From an uncultured Lachnospiraceae bacterium (GTDB taxonomy: Bacteria > Bacillota > Clostridia > Lachnospirales > Lachnospiraceae): 64,000 nt of DNA. The notes under the pieces were generated by a model, which was given only the letters and a program-made list of their open reading frames with translations, made no database searches and was not told the origin of the DNA. The DNA is taken from positions 1-64,000 of the forward strand of contig CATLHM010000012.1 in assembly GCA_949949005.1 (NCBI GenBank), in the 5' to 3' direction. The translations under genes were made by a program, and so were the position numbers. Shown here piece by piece: positions 8,767 through 16,846 of this stretch. Positions within the stretch are counted from its first letter, which is position 1. Every line of letters begins with the position of its first letter.

Positions 8767-8807
8767 CAATCGTTTTAGATTGCCATACAATCGGTTAAGA
8801 TTGCCAT
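8767..8807. repeat. 21-base tandem duplication at the argD 3' end
   Basis: Two 20-base units (8767-8786 and 8788-8807), 18 of 20 identical, repeat with a 21-base period and so stay in frame with argD. Read on the minus strand they encode MAILTDC and then MAI followed by the stop. The second unit has TAA where the first has TTA, so the stop codon lies within the duplication. Confidence 0.7.
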
Positions 8808-9971
8808 CATTTCATCCACATGCTCCTTTGTAATGATAAGAGGCGGCACAAAACGGATGATATCGGCTCCCGCGTTAATCAGGATCAGTCCTCTCTCCAG
8901 CGCTGCCGTAATGATATCCCCTACGGGCCTGTCAAATACCAGCCCCTGCATCAGTCCAAGCCCCCGTCTTTCCCGAATAAAATCAAACCGTGACACAAGG
9001 CTGTCTAACTTTTCTTCCAGATAAACCCCCGTCTCTTTCACATTATCTATTATATGGTTCTCCTCAAATAAATCAAGTACAATATTGATGGCCGCCGCCG
9101 CAAGAGGATTCCCGCCGTAGGTGGTGCCGTGGTCGCCGCTGGTCAGAGAACGGGCCGCCACTTCCTCCGTCATCAAAAATGCCCCCACCGGAACGCCGCA
9201 GCCAAGAGCCTTGGCAGTGGCCATGATATCCGGCTTGATCCCATATTTCTGCCATGCGTACATAAAACCTGTCCGTCCCATACCGCACTGAATCTCATCC
9301 AATATCAGAAGGATATCTTTTTCCTCGCACAGCTCCTTTACCTGCTGCAGGAACCTCTCCTTAGCAGGAAAAATCCCTCCCTCTCCCTGCACGGTCTCCA
9401 AAATCACCGCGCATGTCCGCTCCGTCACCTGGGAGAGCACACTGTCAAAATCATTGAGCCTTGCAAAACGGATATTTCCGATCATGGGCTCAAAGGCCTC
9501 CCGGTATTTGGGATTTCCGGTTACCGACAGCGCCCCCATGGTACGCCCGTGGAAGGAATGCTCCATGGCAATGATCTCATGATCCGTCCTGCCGTCCTTT
9601 AAATAGGCATATTTGCGCGCCGCCTTGATGGCTCCCTCCACTGCTTCCGCCCCGCTGTTGGTAAAAAATACCCGATCCATTCCGGAAACCTTTTTCAGCT
9701 TTTTGGCCGCCTCGATGGCCGGCACATTGTAATAGTAGTTGGAAGTGTGGATGACCTTATCAATCTGGGCTTTCAGGGCGTCGTTATACTTCTTATTAGC
9801 ATAGCCCAAGGCAAACACCGCTATACCTGCACAGAAATCCAGATACTTCTTTCCCTCAATATCGTAAAGGTACACTCCCTCCCCTTTGTCCAGGACCACC
9901 TGGTAACGGTTGTAAGTGTGGAGCAGGGCCTGCTCCGCTTCCTCAATATATTCTTTCATCATTTTTTCCAT
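8775..9971 (-). CDS. argD: Acetylornithine aminotransferase
   Basis: PLP enzyme converting N-acetylglutamate 5-semialdehyde and glutamate to N-acetylornithine and 2-oxoglutarate; cytoplasmic, fourth step of arginine synthesis. The 398 residues are the family's usual size. Visible motifs are YLDFCAGIAVFALGY, the cofactor region NSGAEAVEGAIKAARKY, HSFHGRTMGALSVTG, the LILDEIQCGMGRTG block and the Schiff-base Lys in ATAKALGCGVP. A GAGGAG ribosome site precedes the ATG. It starts 16 bases after argB and is the last gene of the arg cluster. A 21-base tandem duplication forms its extreme C-terminus. Confidence 0.96.
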   Translation of the reverse strand: MEKMMKEYIEEAEQALLHTYNRYQVVLDKGEGVYLYDIEGKKYLDFCAGIAVFALGYANKKYNDALKAQIDKVIHTSNYYYNVPAIEAAKKLKKVSGMDRVFFTNSGAEAVEGAIKAARKYAYLKDGRTDHEIIAMEHSFHGRTMGALSVTGNPKYREAFEPMIGNIRFARLNDFDSVLSQVTERTCAVILETVQGEGGIFPAKERFLQQVKELCEEKDILLILDEIQCGMGRTGFMYAWQKYGIKPDIMATAKALGCGVPVGAFLMTEEVAARSLTSGDHGTTYGGNPLAAAAINIVLDLFEENHIIDNVKETGVYLEEKLDSLVSRFDFIRERRGLGLMQGLVFDRPVGDIITAALERGLILINAGADIIRFVPPLIITKEHVDEMMAILTDCMAI

Positions 9972-9987
9972 ATGAATAACTCCTCTG

Positions 9988-10884
9988 TCAGCGATTTACT
10001 TCACCTTTGTCCTCATCTCTCAGAATCATGGTTCCAACCCCTTCATTGGTAAAAATCTCAAGAAGCAGGCAGTGGGGGATACGTCCGTCCAGAATATGCA
10101 CCTTGTTGACCCCGTTCTTCACTGCGGAGGTGCAGTTGCTCAGCTTAGGCAGCATCCCCCCGCCGATCATGCCGCCCTCAATCATGGCGTCCGCCTCCGA
10201 GGCCGTGAGCCTTGGGATAAAGGAGCTCTTATCGTTGATGTCCCCGTAAAGCCCTTCAATGTCCGTGAGGAATACCAGCTTGTCCGCCCCCACCGCCCTG
10301 GCAATGGCGCAGGCGGCGTCATCCGCGTTGATATTATAAGTGGCAAATTCCTCATCCAGTCCCACAGAGGATACGATGGGAAGGAAATCCTTTTCCAGAA
10401 GATCGTAGAGGATTTTGGGATTGACCTGGGTGATCTCCCCCACGAAACCAATATCCTGTCCCTCCGAGAGCTTCTTTTCCACCTGAAGAAGCCCGCCGTC
10501 CTTGCCGCTGATGCCTACGGCTTTGACCCCCAGCTCCTGCACCATGGTCACAAGCTGCTTGCCCACCCTGCCAAGCACCATCTCCGCGATCTCCATGGTT
10601 TCTGCGTCAGTGACTCGAAGGCCGCCTACAAACTTCGCTTCCTTTCCCACCTTGCCAACCCAGCGGCTGATCTCCTTGCCGCCTCCGTGGACGATGATGG
10701 GCTTGAACCCTACCAGCTTAAGCAGGGTCACATCCTTGATCACGTTTTTTTGCAGCTCCTCGTTGCTCATGGCGGAACCGCCATACTTCACCACAATGAT
10801 CTTGCGGTTGAATTTTTGTATGTAGGGAAGGGCTTCGATCAAGACCTCCGCCTTTTTCAGTACTTCCTTGATATCCTTGTCCAT
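9988..10884 (-). CDS. argB: Acetylglutamate kinase
   Basis: Phosphorylates N-acetylglutamate, the second step of arginine synthesis and often the feedback-controlled one. Of the 298 residues, the amino-acid-kinase motifs are clear: [30 protein letters not shown], a [12 protein letters not shown] segment and the C-terminal [10 protein letters not shown] block. I start at [11 protein letters not shown] because a GGAGGT ribosome site lies 5-6 bases upstream of that ATG; the longer reading frame would overlap it. The N-terminal helix ([11 protein letters not shown]) is the kind seen in arginine-inhibited hexameric enzymes, so feedback inhibition is plausible. It has its own promoter upstream. Confidence 0.96.
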   Translation of the reverse strand: MDKDIKEVLKKAEVLIEALPYIQKFNRKIIVVKYGGSAMSNEELQKNVIKDVTLLKLVGFKPIIVHGGGKEISRWVGKVGKEAKFVGGLRVTDAETMEIAEMVLGRVGKQLVTMVQELGVKAVGISGKDGGLLQVEKKLSEGQDIGFVGEITQVNPKILYDLLEKDFLPIVSSVGLDEEFATYNINADDAACAIARAVGADKLVFLTDIEGLYGDINDKSSFIPRLTASEADAMIEGGMIGGGMLPKLSNCTSAVKNGVNKVHILDGRIPHCLLLEIFTNEGVGTMILRDEDKGEVNR

Positions 10885-11083
10885 TTTTACCTCCATGCTC
10901 ACGCCACGCAAGGCTGTCTGCGTTGGCTGTGGATTCTTTCTGCAGTCCGCATAATAATAGCCGGATATTTATCTGGCAGGTGTGCCCCTTCCTGCATTTC
11001 TTTTGACCCAAAGGGTGCGTAGCAGCACAATCTCTACTTCAAATAAATTCCCGGCTTAATAATTATATACAGTTGATAAATTT

Positions 11084-11112
11084 ATTATAGCCTGTCTTTT
11101 ATTTCATGTAAA
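11084..11112 (-). promoter_or_regulatory. Internal promoter for argB-argD
   Basis: On the minus strand TTTACA (11107-11112) and TATAAT (11084-11089) are 17 bases apart. The -35 box overlaps the last codons and stop of the small upstream gene. About 170 bases of untranslated sequence follow before argB, suggesting that argBD can be transcribed separately from argCJ. Confidence 0.55.
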
Positions 11113-11524
11113 GTATTTTATGGGTATTTATCAATTTCTTAAGATTTTTATCTCTAATCCGATAAAAAGTCATAACCGAACTTTTTAAATTTTTCTTCTC
11201 ATCCTGTAGTACCAGACGTACAATCGTATTTACATTTGTGTCTTTCAGACGCTTGATCATAAATACTGTCTGATCATGTTTTAAATCCTGGAGCACAATG
11301 TCCGGCTCTTCTATACATATTTTTGCAAATTTTAAAAAAAGCTCTATATCTTGAGGGTGATTTACTGAAATATGCTTTAGCCTCTCTTGTGTCACAATTA
11401 TTTCGTCACATGAAAATATTACCCCTAAATTACCAAGAGAAAGACGATTTATTATACCTACTGGAAAATACATATTTGACAAATGCCTCATGAAATGATA
11501 AAGAAAAGCGCCGAATGTAACCAT
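11099..11524 (-). CDS. Small PBECR3-like (Barnase/EndoU/RelE-fold) protein
   Basis: A protein of up to 141 residues inserted between argJ and argB. The central part (DEIIVTQERLKHISVNHP, then ICIEEPDIVLQD and VNTIVRLVLQDE) resembles the phage-associated Barnase-EndoU-ColicinE5/D-RelE nuclease families, PBECR3 in particular. The match is from memory of family pattern, not a search. The start is uncertain: the first ATG lacks a good ribosome site, and an ATG about 17 codons in (MYFPVGI) follows GAGG at 12 bases. The gene is clearly more AT-rich than argJ and argB, suggesting later insertion. No antitoxin gene is adjacent. Function in this context is unknown. Confidence 0.6.
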   Translation of the reverse strand: MVTFGAFLYHFMRHLSNMYFPVGIINRLSLGNLGVIFSCDEIIVTQERLKHISVNHPQDIELFLKFAKICIEEPDIVLQDLKHDQTVFMIKRLKDTNVNTIVRLVLQDEKKNLKSSVMTFYRIRDKNLKKLINTHKILYMK

Positions 11525-11599
11525 TCGTCAATAAGAATTTACAGTTTTACTATACCATATCTTTTCGGCAATTGCCATATCTATTTTTCCAATAACCGC

Positions 11600-12823
11600 T
11601 CAACTCCGGTAATCCGCATTAATCTTCACATAATCATAAGTCAGGTCGCACCCCCAGGCGGCAGCCGACCCTTCCCCCTCATGCATATCCACCAAAACCG
11701 TAACTTCCGGTTCCGACAAAATTTCCCCGGCCTCTTCCTCGCTGTAGTCAGCGGCCATCCCGTTTTTGCAGACTTGAACCTGACCCGCATTGCTCACAAA
11801 AAAGACATCCACCTTCTCCGGGTCAAAGGAAACGCCGCTGTAGCCCAGCGCGCACAGAATTCTCCCCCAATTGGCATCATGTCCATAAACGGCGGCTTTC
11901 ACCAGGCTGGAGCTCACCACCGATCTGCTCAGGGCCCTGGCCTCCTCTTTAGAGCGGGCTCCCTGCACCTTTACTTCCAACAGGGCCTGTGCCCCCTCTC
12001 CGTCCCCTGCCATCATTTTTGCCAGGGACTCATTGACATAGTGAAGGGCGCTTTTAAACTCCTCATATTCCGGCGTTCTGTCCAGGATTTCCGGATTCCC
12101 CGCCATCCCGTTTGCCATCAAAAGCAGGGTATCGTTGGTGGAGGTATCTCCGTCAACGGAAATCATATTGAAGGTATCTTTTACATTCTCTTTCAGAGCC
12201 TTGGTCAAAAGTTCTTTGGAAATCACCGCATCCGTGGTCACAAAACCAAGCATGGTACACATGTTGGGATGAATCATGCCCGAGCCCTTGCTCATGCCTC
12301 CTATGGTGACGGTCACGCCGCCCACTTCGATCTGCGCGGCGGCCTGCTTGGAAATTGTATCCGTGGTCATAATTGCCTCAGCCGCCAGAGTCCCCGCCTC
12401 CGGGGTGTCTGCCTTTTTCCCGGCAAGGCTTTCCACTCCCGTCTCGATCTTATCAATGGGAAGCTGCATCCCGATCACCCCCGTGGAGGCCACCAGCACA
12501 CTTCTTTCGGGAATACCGAGAACCTCTGCCGCCTTCTTTGCCGTCCTTTCACAGTATGCATAGCCCTCCTTTCCGGTACAGGCGTTGGCAATCCCTGCAT
12601 TGACGATCACTGCCTGCCCGAAGGGGGAATTTTCAACGACTTCCTTGTCCCACAAAACCGGAGCCGCCTTCACCACATTGCTGGTAAAGGTTCCTGCCAG
12701 CACACAGGGCGCCTGGCTGTAGATCAGCGCCATATCCTTCCGATTCTGATATTTGATTCCGGCCTCTACCCCTGCCGCCTCAAAGCCTTTTGCCGCGGTC
12801 ACACCGCCTGTTATTTTCTTCAT
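11600..12823 (-). CDS. argJ: Bifunctional ornithine acetyltransferase / N-acetylglutamate synthase
   Basis: Transfers the acetyl group from N-acetylornithine to glutamate, closing the cyclic arginine pathway, and in bifunctional forms also makes N-acetylglutamate from acetyl-CoA. The 407 residues match the family. Motifs are GVTAAKGFEAAGV, LVASTGVIG, AIMTTDT, KGSGMIHPN and VSVDG-like ISVDGDTSTNDT. The self-cleavage site that generates alpha and beta subunits reads MCTMLGF, with Cys before the nucleophilic Thr rather than the more usual Ala. No argE or argA gene is in the window, consistent with the cyclic route. Confidence 0.96.
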   Translation of the reverse strand: MKKITGGVTAAKGFEAAGVEAGIKYQNRKDMALIYSQAPCVLAGTFTSNVVKAAPVLWDKEVVENSPFGQAVIVNAGIANACTGKEGYAYCERTAKKAAEVLGIPERSVLVASTGVIGMQLPIDKIETGVESLAGKKADTPEAGTLAAEAIMTTDTISKQAAAQIEVGGVTVTIGGMSKGSGMIHPNMCTMLGFVTTDAVISKELLTKALKENVKDTFNMISVDGDTSTNDTLLLMANGMAGNPEILDRTPEYEEFKSALHYVNESLAKMMAGDGEGAQALLEVKVQGARSKEEARALSRSVVSSSLVKAAVYGHDANWGRILCALGYSGVSFDPEKVDVFFVSNAGQVQVCKNGMAADYSEEEAGEILSEPEVTVLVDMHEGEGSAAAWGCDLTYDYVKINADYRS

Positions 12824-12943
12824 CCTTAAGTTCCTGTCCTTTCTTCCTGCCTGGGGCCTGGCAATCCCTGCCTTCCCCCTCCTGTATTCTTCACGGCTTA
12901 GGAATGCGCACAGGCTGCGTATTCCGTAAGAACCTGATACAAG

Positions 12944-13390
12944 TTACTGATTAAACTTCTCAATATTTCCATGATTTAAGATAAAATCGTAATAATTCAA
13001 ATCCTCACGCCTTGTCCACCCAATCTCCTTCCAAAAAGCATTCCCGATATCATTTTGGGTAAAGGCGATCAGGGACACCTTGCTGATCTGTTCCTTTTCC
13101 AGGGCTTCCATGCAGAATACCACCATGGCTTTACCGATGCCCCGCATACGGTAGTCCTCATGGACGCATACGTGATACAGACAGCCCCGGCGTCCGTCGT
13201 GGCCGCAGAGAATACTCCCCACGATCTTTCCATCCTCTATCGCCACCACGCTGGATGTGGGGTTTCTGCGCAGAAACCGCGCCACCCCTTCCCGGGAATC
13301 GTCCAGACTGCGCATGGCAAACCCCCGGATACTTTTCCAGAGGGCATAAACCTCATCATAATCCTCTATCGTCATTGTCCTGACCATCAT
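12944..13390 (-). CDS. GNAT-family N-acetyltransferase
   Basis: A 148-residue single-domain GNAT enzyme. The N-terminal MTIEDYDEVYALWKSI is the usual first strand and helix. The acetyl-CoA binding motif A is LYHVCVHEDYRMRGIGKAM, with R/Q-x-x-G-x-G/A present as RMRGIG. The start is placed at MMVRTM, preceded by AGAGGT at suitable spacing. It lies between the prolyl-tRNA deacylase homologue and argJ in the arg cluster. An acetyltransferase here could feed N-acetylglutamate synthesis, but its sequence is generic and its substrate cannot be told. Confidence 0.85.
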   Translation of the reverse strand: MMVRTMTIEDYDEVYALWKSIRGFAMRSLDDSREGVARFLRRNPTSSVVAIEDGKIVGSILCGHDGRRGCLYHVCVHEDYRMRGIGKAMVVFCMEALEKEQISKVSLIAFTQNDIGNAFWKEIGWTRREDLNYYDFILNHGNIEKFNQ

Positions 13391-13413
13391 TTTTATACCT
13401 CTTTTTACCCGCA

Positions 13414-13974
13414 TTACTCACCCGTCAGATGTACCGCCCGGTATTCATGCCCTGTCCATGGCAGAAACCTTGTGAGTATATCCTTTGTCCTTACTTTCAG
13501 GCTGGCTGTATTCACACAGGGGTGGCACCCGAGAAATTCCTCCTGCAGCACATCCTCGTCGATCAGCAGCCTCACATGCCCTTCCCTGTCGTTCATCAGC
13601 CCCATAATACTCACCGCACCAGGCGAGATATGAAGATATTCCTCCATAAATTCCTCCGGCGCAAAGGAAAGCCTTGCGCTGCCGATCTGCCCCGAGAGCT
13701 CTCTGGTCTTGAATTTTTTCTCCCCAGGCATGAGAAGGAGATAAAAATCTGTCCTTCGGGTGTTGCAGAGAAACAAATTTTTACACATATGGATTTCTAA
13801 AAGCTCGTCCACACCCCGGCAGGCCTCGAGGGTAGCCATAGGCTCATGATCCAACCGCTGATAGGCAATACCAAGCTCTTTCAGCAGCCGGTAGACTGCC
13901 ATCTCCCTTTCAGGCCTCCCCTTTTTGTCCGGAATGTCCTCGCGGAGAGTGGGATCGTGAATCAGCGGATTCAC
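13414..13974 (-). CDS. ProX/YbaK-family prolyl-tRNA deacylase
   Basis: A 186-residue stand-alone editing domain of the YbaK/ProX family, which hydrolyses mischarged aminoacyl-tRNA, typically Ala-tRNA(Pro). Family features include VYRLLKELGIAYQRLDHEP at the N-terminus, then a CKNLFLCN segment carrying the conserved Lys, and SPGAVSIMGLMND, the GxxxP-like loop region. It begins with GTG, the TGA stop of argC overlapping it as GTGA, with AAGGGG upstream, so translational coupling to argC is expected. Its presence in an arg operon has no obvious pathway logic. Confidence 0.85.
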   Translation of the reverse strand: MNPLIHDPTLREDIPDKKGRPEREMAVYRLLKELGIAYQRLDHEPMATLEACRGVDELLEIHMCKNLFLCNTRRTDFYLLLMPGEKKFKTRELSGQIGSARLSFAPEEFMEEYLHISPGAVSIMGLMNDREGHVRLLIDEDVLQEEFLGCHPCVNTASLKVRTKDILTRFLPWTGHEYRAVHLTGE

Positions 13975-14921
13975 AGGTTCAGCCCCTTATCTTCCTCACA
14001 CCCCAGCATCACATTCAGGCACTGGATGGCTGCCCCGGAGGCCCCTTTCCCCAGATTGTCAAACTGGGCCGAGAGCAATATCCTCTCCTCATTTCCGGTA
14101 ACAAAGATCCGCAGACCGTCCCAGCCGCTGCAGCCGTTTCCGGCCAACATGTTTCCGTGAAGCTGTGCCTGCGCTCCTTGTGGCATCACCTGAACAAACC
14201 TTTGTCCCTGATAAAAATCTTCAAAAAAACGTCCAAGCTTTTCCGGCGTCCTTTCCTTATTTAAAAGCTCTCCATAAAGGGGGACGGTTACCACCATACC
14301 GCTGTAATAATCCGCCACAATGGGAGAAAACAGGGGCTTTCTCTCAAGTCCGGTAATCTCCTTCATTTCCGTTAGATGTTTGTGCTGCTGGGATAGGGCA
14401 TATTCTCTGGGAGAGTTTAGCGTATGATCCCTCTCCTCCCCTTCATACTCTGCAATCATCTTTTTGCCGCCGCCGCTATAGCCCGTCAGGGAAAAGGCGG
14501 ATATGGGATAATCCGCCGGAAGAATCCCGGCCTCTACCAGAGGGTAGACCAGAGAGATAAACCCGGTGGCATGACAGCCCGGCACTGCCACCCTGCTTCC
14601 CTGTGCGATCCTTTGCCTGTGCCCCTGGGACAATTCCGGAAATCCATAGGCCCATCCCTCCTGTGTCCTGTGAGCCGTGGAGGTGTCAATCACCCGCACC
14701 CTGTCATTTTCAACCAAACTCACCGACTCCCTTGCCGCGTCGTCCGGCAGGCACAGGAAGGTGATATCCGACTGGTTAATCAGCCGTCTTCTTTCCTCCC
14801 TGTCCTTGCGTTTGTCGGGATCAATGGAAAGAAGTTCCACATCCTCCCTGCGCGCAAACCTCTCGTTGATCCTCAGCCCCGTAGTGCCTTCTCTGCCGTC
14901 AATAAAAACTTTTATCTTCAT
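13971..14921 (-). CDS. argC: N-acetyl-gamma-glutamyl-phosphate reductase (short type)
   Basis: NADPH-dependent reductase for the third step of arginine synthesis. The 316 residues match the shorter type-2 ArgC rather than the roughly 345-residue type. The nucleotide-binding N-terminus is FIDGREGTTGLRI. The catalytic Cys lies in AVPGCHATGF, and SLTGYSGGGKKMI and HKHLTEM carry further conserved residues. It is the first gene of the minus-strand arg cluster, preceded by AAGGAG and by a promoter whose -35 box overlaps a TGCAT palindrome. Confidence 0.95.
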   Translation of the reverse strand: MKIKVFIDGREGTTGLRINERFARREDVELLSIDPDKRKDREERRRLINQSDITFLCLPDDAARESVSLVENDRVRVIDTSTAHRTQEGWAYGFPELSQGHRQRIAQGSRVAVPGCHATGFISLVYPLVEAGILPADYPISAFSLTGYSGGGKKMIAEYEGEERDHTLNSPREYALSQQHKHLTEMKEITGLERKPLFSPIVADYYSGMVVTVPLYGELLNKERTPEKLGRFFEDFYQGQRFVQVMPQGAQAQLHGNMLAGNGCSGWDGLRIFVTGNEERILLSAQFDNLGKGASGAAIQCLNVMLGCEEDKGLNL

Positions 14922-15028
14922 AATTTACAGCCGTTCTCCTTTTTTATTCTAATCAATCATACTCTAACGGATTTAAAATCTCAACCATAAAATGATAAAT
15001 ATCCCGCACGCTCTCCCGGTACTGCGTG

Positions 15029-15057
15029 ATTATACATCTGTACCGCATAATATGCAA
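15029..15057 (-). promoter_or_regulatory. argC promoter with overlapping palindrome
   Basis: On the minus strand TTGCAT (15052-15057) and TATAAT (15029-15034) are exactly 17 bases apart. The near-palindrome GCATAATATGC (15045-15055) covers the inner side of the -35 box, a position where a bound repressor such as ArgR would block polymerase. Confidence 0.7.
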
Positions 15058-15073
15058 TACTTTTTTAATTTTG

Positions 15074-15124
15074 TGAATAAAAATAAAAATATTTTTTTAT
15101 TTATGCAAAATCAGGGTATTGCAT
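15074..15124. promoter_or_regulatory. Candidate ARG boxes between argC and argG
   Basis: TGAATAAAAATAAA (15074-15087) matches most of the known ArgR/AhrC consensus TGAATWWWWATTCA. A second element, ATGCAA (15103-15108) mirrored by TTGCAT (15119-15124), overlaps the argG -35 box. With the palindrome at 15045-15055 this gives three candidate sites between the divergent promoters. No argR gene is in the window; binding is inferred. Confidence 0.5.
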
Positions 15125-15147
15125 TTCCCGCCTGTTTGTTGTATAGT
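15119..15147 (+). promoter_or_regulatory. argG promoter
   Basis: TTGCAT (15119-15124) and TATAGT (15142-15147) with a 17-base spacer, about 105 bases before the argG ATG. It faces away from the argC promoter and has the same -35 hexamer. Confidence 0.7.
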
Positions 15148-15254
15148 GTCAATCAAACACCGGTCTGCCCTGCGGATCGGCTGATTATGAAAGGCTGCCG
15201 CTCTCCGCGGGCCAGCTTATTGATGAAAAGCACATGAATTGGAGGAATTTATCT

Positions 15255-16475
15255 ATGAAGGAGAAAGTAGTTTTAGCTTATTCAGGAGGACTTGACACTA
15301 CGGCGATCATCCCCTGGCTGAAAGAGAATTTTGATTATGAAGTGATCTGCGTCTGCATCGACTGCGGGCAGGGCGAGGAGCTTGATGGGCTGGAAGAGAG
15401 AGCCAAATTCTGCGGCGCTGAAAAATTATACATATTGGATGTGACCGACGAATTCTGTGACGAATATATCGTTCCCTGTCTGCAGGCCCATGCGGTATAT
15501 GAGAACAAATATCTTCTTGGTACCTCCATGGCAAGGCCTCTGATCGCAAAGAAGCTGGTTGAGATTGCCCGCAAGGAGGGCGCCAGCGCTGTCTGCCATG
15601 GCGCAACCGGAAAGGGAAATGACCAGATCCGTTTTGAGCTTGGCATTAAAGCCCTTGCACCCGACCTCAAAATCATTGCTGCCTGGAGAAATGAAAAATG
15701 GACCATGGATTCCCGGGAATCCGAGATTGCCTACTGTCAGGCACACGGCATCAACCTTCCCTTCTCCGCTGATTCCAGCTACAGCCGCGACCGCAACCTC
15801 TGGCATATCAGCCACGAAGGTCTGGAGTTGGAGGATCCTGCCAACGAGCCTAACTTTGACCACCTTCTGGTACTGGGCACTACTCCCGAGAAGGCTCCGG
15901 ATGAAGGCGAATACGTGACCATGACCTTTAGGGGCGGCATCCCCACTTCTGTAAACGGCAGGGAAATGAAAGTTTCCGATATCATCCGGGAACTGAACCG
16001 TTTGGGAGGAAAGCATGGTATCGGCATCGTTGATATCGTCGAAAACCGTGTAGTTGGTATGAAATCCCGGGGCGTTTACGAGACTCCCGGCGGAACCATT
16101 CTCTATGAAGCGCACCAGCAGTTGGAAGAGCTGATCCTTGACAGGGATACCTATGCCCTGAAAAAAGATCTGGGCAACAAATTCTCCCAGATCGTCTATG
16201 AAGGAAAGTGGTTCTCTCCTTTAAGGGAAGCTGTCCAGGCGTTCATTGAGTCCACCCAGAAGTATGTGACCGGAGAGGTGAAATTCAAGCTTTACAAGGG
16301 CAATATCATCAAAGCTGGCACCACCTCACCCTATTCCTTATATAATGAAAGCATCGCTTCCTTCACCACAGGGGATCTCTATGACCATCATGATGCGGAA
16401 GGCTTCATCAACCTGTTCGGCCTTTCCACCAAGGTACGCGCCATGAAAATGCAGGAACGCGGAGAATTGAAATAA
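15255..16475 (+). CDS. argG: Argininosuccinate synthase
   Basis: ATP-dependent joining of citrulline and aspartate, the seventh step of arginine synthesis. The 406 residues carry the N-type ATP pyrophosphatase loop AYSGGLDTT at the N-terminus, CIDCGQGEE, GATGKGNDQIRFE and AYCQAHGINLPF. I start at MKEKVVLAYSGG because GGAGG precedes that ATG by 9 bases; an upstream in-frame ATG has no ribosome site. argH, argF and carAB are not in the window. DUF1294 follows immediately after the stop. Confidence 0.96.
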   Translation: MKEKVVLAYSGGLDTTAIIPWLKENFDYEVICVCIDCGQGEELDGLEERAKFCGAEKLYILDVTDEFCDEYIVPCLQAHAVYENKYLLGTSMARPLIAKKLVEIARKEGASAVCHGATGKGNDQIRFELGIKALAPDLKIIAAWRNEKWTMDSRESEIAYCQAHGINLPFSADSSYSRDRNLWHISHEGLELEDPANEPNFDHLLVLGTTPEKAPDEGEYVTMTFRGGIPTSVNGREMKVSDIIRELNRLGGKHGIGIVDIVENRVVGMKSRGVYETPGGTILYEAHQQLEELILDRDTYALKKDLGNKFSQIVYEGKWFSPLREAVQAFIESTQKYVTGEVKFKLYKGNIIKAGTTSPYSLYNESIASFTTGDLYDHHDAEGFINLFGLSTKVRAMKMQERGELK

Positions 16476-16769
16476 ATGGATGTCATCAAGCTTTTAACCT
16501 CTTATCTGGCCGTGATCAATTTCATCGGTTTGGCCCTTATGGGGATTGATAAGTATAGAGCAAAAAAAAGGGCCTTCCGGATTCCGGAAGCAACCCTTTT
16601 TATTGTTGCGCTTATCGGCGGAAGCGCAGGCTCCCTTGCGGGAATGTATCTTTTCCGCCACAAAACACGCCATCCCAAGTTTGTATTCGGCATGCCCTTT
16701 ATCCTGCTTCTACAGATTGCCCTGGTGTTTGCAGTCATGAAATCGCCTATCACGATTTCCTTCCTGTGA
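16476..16769 (+). CDS. DUF1294 small membrane protein
   Basis: A 97-residue protein with three hydrophobic segments (about residues 5-22, 40-60 and 74-92) and the DUF1294 hallmarks NFIGLALMGIDKYRAKKRAFRIPE and FRHKTRHPKF. The family has no assigned function; members are often fused to or near cold-shock domains, which are absent here. The ATG follows the argG stop with no spacer, so it is probably translated from the same message. Confidence 0.85.
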   Translation: MDVIKLLTSYLAVINFIGLALMGIDKYRAKKRAFRIPEATLFIVALIGGSAGSLAGMYLFRHKTRHPKFVFGMPFILLLQIALVFAVMKSPITISFL

Positions 16770-16846
16770 TTCTTTGGGCTTTCATGCCATAGTGGTACGC
16801 CGCGCTGGAGCGTGTTTGAGCAGGTCTCCCCTACTCGATTGTATTC

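Noticed and set aside
10072..11022. Plus-strand open frame of 316 codons opposite argB
   Set aside because: Antisense shadow of argB and its leader; the sequence shows no recognisable domain.
11483..12829. Plus-strand open frame of 448 codons opposite argJ
   Set aside because: Exact antisense shadow of argJ, with no ribosome site and no family resemblance.
16770..16846. Search for a terminator between the convergent DUF1294 and DegV genes
   Set aside because: No paired arms of useful length were seen.
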